From: Phycisphaerales bacterium
GTDB lineage: Bacteria; Planctomycetota; Phycisphaerae; Sedimentisphaerales; Anaerobacaceae
NCBI GenBank assembly: GCA_003533825.1
Contig: DQCG01000045.1
Span: 1 to 10,088 of the forward strand
DNA length: 10,088 bases
Direction of reading: 5' to 3'
Part shown: piece after piece, positions 1 through 5,907 of the stretch
Numbering within the stretch: position 1 is the stretch's first letter
How the letters are laid out: every line of letters begins with the position of its first letter
Translations under genes and position numbers: made by a program
Notes under the pieces: generated by a model
What the model was told of the DNA's origin: nothing
Databases searched by the model: none
What the model saw: the letters and a program-made list of their open reading frames with translations, nothing else

Positions 1-153
1 GATCAGGAAAGAGAAGAGGCGAGAGCCAAGATATTTGAAAAATATGGCCTACCCTCCAGAGGATTCGGCGGCAGATCCGGTGGGGGCCGGAGCTTCGGTG
101 GCGGAGAAAGTGGCAGGCGACGCCCTTCTGCCAGGCCTGACGAAGGACAGTGA
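1..153 (+). CDS. C-terminal end of an unidentified protein with a Gly/Arg/Ser-rich tail (partial)
   Basis: Frame 1 is open from the window edge to a TGA at 151-153, giving the last 50 residues of a protein whose start lies outside the window. The visible part begins with a charged, probably helical stretch (DQEREEARAKIFEKYGLP). It then becomes a low-complexity tail rich in Gly, Arg and Ser (RGFGGRSGGGRSFGGG) and ends in a basic/acidic segment. I do not recognise a family. The tail resembles disordered RGG-type extensions, but this is composition only. The stop lies 33 bases before the secretin start on the same strand, so the two genes may share a transcript and possibly a role in the same envelope machine. 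That is inference from position. Confidence 0.6.
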   Translation, partial: DQEREEARAKIFEKYGLPSRGFGGRSGGGRSFGGGESGRRRPSARPDEGQ

Positions 154-174
154 TAAAATAATTGGATTTAGATT

Positions 175-181
175 GAGGTGA
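175..181 (+). promoter_or_regulatory. Ribosome binding site of the secretin gene
   Basis: GAGGTGA lies six to seven bases before the ATG at 187 and is a good Shine-Dalgarno match. It overlaps an in-frame GTG at 178, which would be the start of the longest reading frame. Because that GTG is part of the ribosome binding site and has no good site of its own, the ATG at 187 is the better start. Confidence 0.7.
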
Positions 182-186
182 ACATA

Positions 187-3100
187 ATGGAACGGTCAAA
201 ATCAATGATGTCGATTGTAGTCGGTCTTGCAGCGATTCTTATTATCTGGAGGGTTGGTTTTTACCCGCCCTTGCCCGAACAGGCGGAAAAGCTGGAGGAA
301 ACCGAAGTAGCTTCCGAGCCAAATATACCGGGCGTCGCAAACAAGCCAATGGTGTCCTTCGACGTCAATGAACCTGACAGGCCGATCGACGAAGGCGAAC
401 CCGAAAGAATTGTTGCCGTGACTGAGCCGAACAGGCCCGCCGAGCCAAACGGGCCAATGGAATTCGTTAACCTCAAAAGCGTGGAGATGAAAAGCATCAT
501 CGAGAAGCTTGCTCAATGGACCGGCAAAGTAATCATCCCGACAGACGAGGCGCTGGAGCAGAAAGTCACCATATATGCGCCCGAGAAGCTGCCGAGGAGT
601 GAAGCCCTTCGTGTGATATACTCCGCGCTGCGTCTGAAAGGCTATATTGTGGAAGAAAGCGACGGGACTATCTTTCTCAAACCAATGACGGATGCAAAGC
701 TCGGCCGGGTTCCCATAATCGCCGCCGGCGATCCTCTTGCTATGATTGAAAATAAAGACCAGGTTGTTCAGAAATTTTTTGAGCTGACAAGTTACAGTGC
801 CTCCGAAATGGGCACGATTATTCAGCCATTAGTCGACCAGAGCGGCTACGTGAGTGTTGACGAGACCAGCGGCACTCTGATGGTGATTGATACGGTCGCA
901 AACCTTATGCGTCTTGAACGGATTATCCAGCAGTTTGATGTGCCCGGTTCCGAGCAGACCGTCACTGACATTGTTGAAGTTCGTTATGGCGACCCTTCGG
1001 AGATTGTTCAAATGTTGAACATCCTGCTGGGAGAAACCCAGGGCATCAGCACAACAAGATACAACATGTATCAAAGTCGTATCCGTCAGGGTTCGTCTTC
1101 AAGATCTTCACAAGGCAGTTCATCCAAAAAGCCCTTAAGCACTGCCAGGAAAACCGATTCGAAAGATGGTTCGGCAACATCTGTTGTAGTTGGGACGACG
1201 CGCGGACCGATAGTTCTTATCCCCGAGCCCAGGCGTAAATGGATCATTGCAAAGGCATCGGCGGAAGATTTGAAGCAAATCAGGGAGTGGGTGAATAAAC
1301 TTGACATGGAAGAACCGGTCGGATCGGAGTACGAAGTCGTTCAGCTCAGATACGCCGATCCCCGAGAGGTGGAGGACAGCGTCGGGGACGGGTTCCGGGA
1401 TTTGCCGGGGACGGAATTTCTGCCGAGCATTCTCGTTCAGCCGTTGACTCAGACAAAGCAGGTAATCGTTTTCGGTCGTAAGGATCTGCGGGAGATTGTC
1501 AAGAAGATGATTGCGGAAATAGACGTTCCTCCGGGCCAGTTCGAGACGGCGCATATTAAGCTCAAACATGCCGATCCCGACATGGTCAAAGAGAAGCTGG
1601 ACGAGCTTTATCAGCAGGGAATGACCGGCAGCAGCAGAAGCTTTTTCGGTGGATATAATCCTTATTCCCGGGGACGGGGAAGTTCGTCACAATCTTCCGA
1701 AATGGTGAAAGTCGTCTCATATACTACGCTTAAGGAGATCACAGTGATCGCCTCACCGGAGAATATGGTAGAAATCAGAAAACGAATCGACGAATGGGAC
1801 GTTCCTCTGGATGTCGATTCGGTTAAACCGAGAATCATCGAGCTGCGGAACTGTGACCCCGTCCAGATGGCCGATCTTCTTACGTCACTCTTTAGCGACA
1901 GCAGCAGCGGTAGTAGCGGCCGCGGCATGAATATATTTCGGGGTATGTTCAGCAGCCAGTTGGTGGACCAGCAGAAGATTGTCGGGGCGCTCTACGGGCA
2001 GTTGACTTTTGAAGAAGTTCCCGGCACCAAGAAGATTATTGTGATTAGCAAGATTCCCGAGGCTTATGATGTTATTGAGGATTTAGTGAAGGAGCTTGAT
2101 AAGGAAGAAATGGCCGAGATACCGAAAGTTATAGAGCTCAAGTACTCGGATCCGGAAGAGCTCTGTGAAATCCTCAATGCCATGTTTGCCGAGGCCGGTA
2201 CGTCCGCGAGCCTCCGTCGCAGTGCCGTAGGACTGAGCGAGTACTCGATGGACGAAACGCAGGCCACCTCTGCCGAGAACACGAGTCAGGACCAATACAC
2301 GCCATGGTGGTCCGGCTCCGGCGCTCGACGCACCGTCGATGAGGAAATGCCGATAAGCAATGTCATAGGCAGGATTCGCTTCGTTCCCGAGCCTCGCACA
2401 AAAAAAATCCTTGTTCTATCTCCTCCGGAGTTTATGCCGCAGATAGAAAAGCTGATCGAACAGCTTGATGTGCCCGGCAAACAGGTCATGATAAAAGCGA
2501 TAATTGTGGAAGTTGACCACAAAAATCTCTCTTCGTTGGGAGTACAACTGGCCTCGGACCCATCTGCGTTTGGCACTCTGGATGAAAACTCAATAATGGC
2601 TGTCAATGCGCTAAGCCAATTCGACAGACATGGGTCACTCATATTTGGAGCAGAAGGAGTCTCGGGAACCCAGATCGAGAATACATTTTCAGCAGATATT
2701 AGCGTGCTGATTGACTTCCTCGACAAGAAATTGAATGCAAAGGTTCTCAATCAACAAACTTTGTGGACCCAAGACAACGAGGAAGCAAGCTTCTTCAAGG
2801 GCGAAAAAGTTGCGTTCTTCACGAGCGCGACGAGTTCGGCAACAGCGGGTAACGTACAGGATTTCGAATTTCAAAGAGTCGGTATGACTCTGGCTGTCCG
2901 GCCGAGCATTACGCCCAAGAAAGACGTGGACATGATTATAAACATTATAATTTCCCAGCTCAAAGGCGAAGAGCAAAACGCCCAACCTGTCAGAACCGAG
3001 ATGGAGACGAAGACCAACATGATTGTAGGTGACGGCCAGACGCTTATGCTTGGCGGCATCCTCTTCCAGGAAGAAAGTCTTATCAAGCGTGGAGTTCCGG

Positions 3101-3309
3101 GATTAAGTGATATACCATTGCTGGGAGGTCTCTTCAGCCATGAAGAAAGTCAAACAACCAACAACGAAATGCTCGTTTTTATTACGCCCTATGTGATAGA
3201 CAATTTTGAAGATATGCCTCCAGAAACTAAAGAGCAAATAGAAAAACCCAAGGAAAAACTCAAAAATATCCTGGAGCAGTTGGGCACCTCAATGGAGCAA
3301 CTGAATTAA
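187..3309 (+). CDS. Secretin (GspD/PilQ-like) with expanded periplasmic N1-type repeat region
   Basis: This 1,040-residue protein is a secretin, the outer-membrane ring channel of type II secretion or type IV pilus-like systems. Residues 9-21 form one hydrophobic segment (membrane anchor or signal; no lipobox). A Glu/Pro-rich linker follows, then an N0-like domain (about 90-166, beginning EFVNLKSVEMKSIIEKLAQ). About six N1/secretin_N-type modules come next, near 196-254, 259-376, 382-448, 453-540, 548-640 and 646-764. Most open with a strand-plus-DP motif such as VIELKYSDPEEL and close with IDVP or LDVP. The C-terminal secretin barrel domain spans about 766-1008 and has the hallmark VPGLSDIPLLGGLF at 970-983. 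A 30-residue charged helix ends the protein. Known GspD proteins usually have N0 plus three N1-type modules in about 650-700 residues, so this one is long. Four modules carry Ser/Gly-rich inserts. The start at 187 is chosen from the ribosome binding site. The system type (T2SS or T4P) cannot be decided because no partner gene is visible. Confidence 0.92.
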   Translation: MERSKSMMSIVVGLAAILIIWRVGFYPPLPEQAEKLEETEVASEPNIPGVANKPMVSFDVNEPDRPIDEGEPERIVAVTEPNRPAEPNGPMEFVNLKSVEMKSIIEKLAQWTGKVIIPTDEALEQKVTIYAPEKLPRSEALRVIYSALRLKGYIVEESDGTIFLKPMTDAKLGRVPIIAAGDPLAMIENKDQVVQKFFELTSYSASEMGTIIQPLVDQSGYVSVDETSGTLMVIDTVANLMRLERIIQQFDVPGSEQTVTDIVEVRYGDPSEIVQMLNILLGETQGISTTRYNMYQSRIRQGSSSRSSQGSSSKKPLSTARKTDSKDGSATSVVVGTTRGPIVLIPEPRRKWIIAKASAEDLKQIREWVNKLDMEEPVGSEYEVVQLRYADPREVEDSVGDGFRDLPGTEFLPSILVQPLTQTKQVIVFGRKDLREIVKKMIAEIDVPPGQFETAHIKLKHADPDMVKEKLDELYQQGMTGSSRSFFGGYNPYSRGRGSSSQSSEMVKVVSYTTLKEITVIASPENMVEIRKRIDEWDVPLDVDSVKPRIIELRNCDPVQMADLLTSLFSDSSSGSSGRGMNIFRGMFSSQLVDQQKIVGALYGQLTFEEVPGTKKIIVISKIPEAYDVIEDLVKELDKEEMAEIPKVIELKYSDPEELCEILNAMFAEAGTSASLRRSAVGLSEYSMDETQATSAENTSQDQYTPWWSGSGARRTVDEEMPISNVIGRIRFVPEPRTKKILVLSPPEFMPQIEKLIEQLDVPGKQVMIKAIIVEVDHKNLSSLGVQLASDPSAFGTLDENSIMAVNALSQFDRHGSLIFGAEGVSGTQIENTFSADISVLIDFLDKKLNAKVLNQQTLWTQDNEEASFFKGEKVAFFTSATSSATAGNVQDFEFQRVGMTLAVRPSITPKKDVDMIINIIISQLKGEEQNAQPVRTEMETKTNMIVGDGQTLMLGGILFQEESLIKRGVPGLSDIPLLGGLFSHEESQTTNNEMLVFITPYVIDNFEDMPPETKEQIEKPKEKLKNILEQLGTSMEQLN

Positions 3310-3397
3310 ACAACGGCGCGATGCAGGAATCGGCTTGCTTTAAGGTTTAGTTCTCTCATTCAGGACATATCACCCTGTTGCGGGTATCTTGATGTCT
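3310..3397. other. Convergent intergenic gap between secretin and TPR genes
   Basis: These 88 bases separate two convergent stops. I see no strong terminator hairpin with a T-run on either strand. The best candidate on the plus strand is a five-pair stem with one G-T wobble at 3323-3338 followed by only three T residues, which is too weak to call. Confidence 0.5.
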
Positions 3398-5656
3398 TTA
3401 TCTATAGATGCGGTCGAAAAGCTCGTCGGCCATATCGGCATCCAGGATTTTTAAAATCTTGTATTCATCAAGGGCTAAGCCCCTGTCCCCTATCGACAGG
3501 TAAGATAATCCCAATCCGAAGTGAGCGTTTGCATCTTTGGGTGTTAGAGAAACCGCCTTCTTGAAGGCTTCGATCGCTTCGGAGTAGCGGCCCAGCTCGC
3601 CGTAGGTTAATCCAATGTTGATATAAGCATCGGAATAATCCGGCTCCAAGGCGGCGACCTTTTTGAAGGCTTCTAACGCCTCTTCATAAAGAGCGAGTTC
3701 GTTGCAGGCCATCCCCAACCCGAAATAAGCCATCGCATAATCGGGTTGTTTTTCAATCGCCTGCCTGCAAGCCTCGATTGCCTCCTGGTAGCGGCCTAGC
3801 CCGCCATAGGTCATTCCCAAATTCAGATATGCCTCGGCAAAATCAGGTTTTACCCCGACCGCTTCTCTGAAGGCTTCGATAGCCTGATCATGCCGGTCGA
3901 GCCCCCCGTAGGCAATCCCCAAACCCAGGTAGGCCATCGCATGGTCGGGTTGTATTTGGAGCGCAAATTCACAGACCTCGATCGCCTCCTTATAGCGGCC
4001 AAGCTCGCAATAGGTGAGTCCTAAGCCGGAATAAGCATTTGGGTATTCGGGATCGATAAGGATAGCTTCCCTGAAGGCTTCGGTTGCATCTTCATGACGT
4101 CCAAGCTCCCCATAGGTCAAACCAATGTTATAGTAAGCCTCAAGATAATCCGGCTTGTGACGGACTGCCTGCTCGTAAGCCTCCGCCGCCTCTTCATAGC
4201 GGCCGAGATTATCGCAGGCGACGCCCAGGTCAAAGTACACTGTCGGTTCATCGGGCTCGATGTGGATGGCCTGCCTGCAAGACTCGATTACCTCGTCATA
4301 CAGGCCAAGCGCGGAATATTCTGTTCGAAGTCTGTAGTGAGCCGCTATTAGATCGGGATTGATCCGAAGAGCTTGCCGGAAGGCTTCTATCGCATCTTCC
4401 CGGCGGCCCAGCTCGCTGCAAGCAACGCCCAGATTGTAGTGGGCATCCACAAAATCAGGATCGAACCGGATGGCCTGTATAAAGGATTCCATAGCTTCCT
4501 GATGCCGGCCAAGTTCGCCATAGAGCACACCCAAATCGTAGTGAGCCTCCGCATAATCAGGCCTGGCCTGGATGGCCTGATTGAAGGCTTCTATTGCTTC
4601 TTTGTATCGGGTAAGTTTGGCATAGGACAGTCCCAGGACAGAATAAGCCTTTGCCAGCTTTGGCGCGATACTTAAAGCCTTTTTGCAGGCTCCGATGGCC
4701 TCTATATGGCGCCCGAGATAGTTATAAGCGGCACCGAGATAATAGTGAGTCTGGGCATCGTCAGGTTTTATGCCGATAGCAGATTCATAGGCCTCCAATG
4801 CCTCAAGATGACTGCCAAGTTCGGCATAACAGTAGCCCATATAAAACCACGCCCCTGCAGATTTTTGATCGACCTCGACGACTTTCTTGAAGCAATCGAT
4901 CGCCTTTTTGTTCTTGCCGGCCCAGACAAATCCGATACCATCATGATATGAACGCCGTCCCGCTGATGTTTCCTTTTTAGATACGTCGGAAGACCACTGG
5001 CTCAAAATCTTGCCGGTTGCTGCCGTGCCGGTAGACAGAAACGGTTCTACGGGAACAGCAAAATTTACAGTCTGCCCTTCTATCTTCCGCGTGACGGCAA
5101 CGCCGACTACTTCGGCTCTGATGTTGAGGACAGGGCCGCCGATTGCACCTGTCGGAACCGGTGCGGATATTTGACATATCTTTCCCGCGGAGGGTATATC
5201 TCGAACGGCGATAATAATACCGCCGCTGAGGTCTTGCTCGGTCTTTGCCGAGCTGTCGACTGCGATTACTCGTTCGGTTACTTTCGGCACTGCTCCGGCA
5301 AGAATTACGGATTTAACGGCATCCTTAGGGATATCAACCGATACCTTCACGAGGCCGCTCTCCGCACTTTCCGCCAGCACCAGCTTTATTGAATACTCAT
5401 TACCATCGTAAGTTACGACCTCGGCGCTGTGTGCTCCTTTTAAGATGTCGTAATTTGTGATGAGATGGCCCTGCTCATTGATAAAAAATCCGGCCCCTTT
5501 ATTCAAGCTGTTTTTGTCGCCGTCGTAGGAAACGACCGTTGCTGTGGCAAGCTGAACATCCTTGAAAAGTGCGGCCGGGTCTGCCGAAGGCAGCGCTCGA
5601 CCGGCTAATGCAAGCACGCAAAACCAAACCGAAGATATTCGCAGCATACTATTCAT
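3398..5656 (-). CDS. Exported trypsin-like pseudoprotease fused to about 15 TPR units
   Basis: This 752-residue protein starts with a signal peptide (hydrophobic core about 7-19; cleavage probably near residues 20-25), so it should act in the periplasm or envelope. Residues about 30-208 have the S1C/DegP trypsin-like fold pattern: GAGFFINEQGHLITN, then LVKV, then GAIGGPVLN, then VNFAVPV. All three catalytic positions are changed: His to Asp70 in TNYD, Asp to Glu99 in ESGLVKV, and Ser to Ile172 in GAIGGP. It is therefore predicted to be inactive as a protease. After a short linker, residues about 236-740 are TPR helices in about 15 units. The 13 units from 267 to 708 are exactly 34 residues each, with consensus like AYYNLGxxYxELGRYEEAIEAFRQAI. 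TPR arrays bind proteins or peptides, so a scaffold or binding role is inferred; the partner is unknown. The ATG at 5656 has GGGAAG five bases upstream (5662-5667). A minus-strand promoter lies at 5777-5805. Confidence 0.9.
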   Translation of the reverse strand: MNSMLRISSVWFCVLALAGRALPSADPAALFKDVQLATATVVSYDGDKNSLNKGAGFFINEQGHLITNYDILKGAHSAEVVTYDGNEYSIKLVLAESAESGLVKVSVDIPKDAVKSVILAGAVPKVTERVIAVDSSAKTEQDLSGGIIIAVRDIPSAGKICQISAPVPTGAIGGPVLNIRAEVVGVAVTRKIEGQTVNFAVPVEPFLSTGTAATGKILSQWSSDVSKKETSAGRRSYHDGIGFVWAGKNKKAIDCFKKVVEVDQKSAGAWFYMGYCYAELGSHLEALEAYESAIGIKPDDAQTHYYLGAAYNYLGRHIEAIGACKKALSIAPKLAKAYSVLGLSYAKLTRYKEAIEAFNQAIQARPDYAEAHYDLGVLYGELGRHQEAMESFIQAIRFDPDFVDAHYNLGVACSELGRREDAIEAFRQALRINPDLIAAHYRLRTEYSALGLYDEVIESCRQAIHIEPDEPTVYFDLGVACDNLGRYEEAAEAYEQAVRHKPDYLEAYYNIGLTYGELGRHEDATEAFREAILIDPEYPNAYSGLGLTYCELGRYKEAIEVCEFALQIQPDHAMAYLGLGIAYGGLDRHDQAIEAFREAVGVKPDFAEAYLNLGMTYGGLGRYQEAIEACRQAIEKQPDYAMAYFGLGMACNELALYEEALEAFKKVAALEPDYSDAYINIGLTYGELGRYSEAIEAFKKAVSLTPKDANAHFGLGLSYLSIGDRGLALDEYKILKILDADMADELFDRIYR
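3533..4858 (-). repeat. 102-bp tandem coding repeat: 13 indel-free TPR units
   Basis: Residues 267-708 of the TPR protein split into 13 units of exactly 34 residues with no insertion or deletion, so the DNA here is a 1,326-bp array with a 102-bp period. The units share recurring words (ELGRY, EAIEAF, PDY or PDF before the next Ala) but have clearly diverged in sequence. The array is therefore an old, selected protein repeat and not a recent DNA expansion. One weaker unit precedes it and one degenerate C-terminal unit follows. Confidence 0.88.
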
Positions 5657-5776
5657 AAAGGCTTCCCGCGGATTACTTCGACGAGATTGTCTTATCCGTT
5701 TACTTTCTTGTACCCGTAAGTAGCTAACTTAAGCTGGATGCTTCGCTTCTGGGATCTGCTATTGATATACAAAACG

Positions 5777-5805
5777 ATTATAGTCCGGATAAAATGTAGA
5801 GTCCA
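5777..5805 (-). promoter_or_regulatory. Putative sigma70-type promoter for the TPR gene
   Basis: Read on the minus strand, TATAAT (plus-strand positions 5777-5782) is a perfect -10 box. TGGACT (5800-5805) matches four of six -35 bases, and the spacer is 17 bp. Transcription would begin near 5770 and leave a leader of about 115 bases before the ATG at 5656. This is a prediction from sequence alone, and sigma70 consensus use in this organism is assumed. Confidence 0.5.
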
Positions 5806-5833
5806 GATATTTCTTTTCCGTATGACTTATCCG
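5786..5833. repeat. Inverted pair CGGATAA / TTATCCG in the divergent promoter region, with a third copy at 5692-5698
   Basis: CGGATAA at 5786-5792 and its reverse complement TTATCCG at 5827-5833 form a 7-bp inverted repeat 34 bases apart. The 8-base word CTTATCCG also occurs at 5691-5698 and again at 5826-5833 as a direct repeat. Three copies of one 7-base word within about 140 bases of a two-promoter region may be binding half-sites for a regulator, but their role is unknown. One copy lies next to the minus-strand -10 box and another overlaps the 12-base palindrome. Confidence 0.4.
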
Positions 5834-5843
5834 AACATGTTCG
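5832..5843. promoter_or_regulatory. Perfect 12-bp palindrome, possible operator
   Basis: CGAACATGTTCG is a perfect palindrome lying 10 bp upstream of the -35 box of the phosphofructokinase promoter and 26 bp upstream of the -35 box of the TPR-gene promoter. It resembles a dimeric regulator site. Its arms match the CGAAC/GTTCG arms of the Gram-positive LexA box, but with two central bases instead of four, so LexA is unlikely unless spacing differs in this lineage. Confidence 0.4.
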
Positions 5844-5853
5844 CAGAAACTCT

Positions 5854-5883
5854 TTGACAAGGCGGCATGTCATAGGGGATAAT
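5854..5883 (+). promoter_or_regulatory. Strong sigma70-like promoter for the phosphofructokinase gene
   Basis: TTGACA at 5854-5859 matches the -35 consensus at all six bases. GATAAT at 5878-5883 matches five of six -10 bases, and the spacer is 18 bp. Transcription would begin near 5890, leaving a leader of only about 18 bases that still contains the ribosome binding site. The TTG of the -35 box is also in frame with the gene, so a longest-frame caller could mistake it for the start codon. Confidence 0.7.
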
Positions 5884-5895
5884 TCGAAAAATAAT

Positions 5896-5901
5896 AGAGG
5901 A
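5896..5901 (+). promoter_or_regulatory. Ribosome binding site of the phosphofructokinase gene
   Basis: AGAGGA lies six bases before the ATG at 5908 and sets the start there. The alternative in-frame TTG at 5854 falls inside the -35 box, upstream of the predicted transcription start. Confidence 0.65.
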
Positions 5902-5907
5902 TATTAT

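Noticed and set aside
3323..3338. Possible terminator hairpin after the secretin gene (GCAGG, six-base loop, CTTGC, then TTT)
   Set aside because: The stem is only five pairs with one G-T wobble and the T-run is three bases, so it is within chance expectation.
4084..4951. Plus-strand reading frames opposite the TPR gene
   Set aside because: They lie antisense to a clearly real repeat protein, their residues mirror the repeat period, and they lack recognisable domains or ribosome sites.
5717..5731. Small inverted repeat TAAGT-AGCTA-ACTTA in the TPR-gene leader
   Set aside because: A five-pair A/T-rich stem is too weak to support an RNA structure or riboswitch call, and no conserved riboswitch motif was seen.
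5832..5843. LexA/SOS box
   Set aside because: The arms resemble the Gram-positive LexA box, but the central spacing is two bases instead of four and neither flanking gene is a DNA-damage gene.
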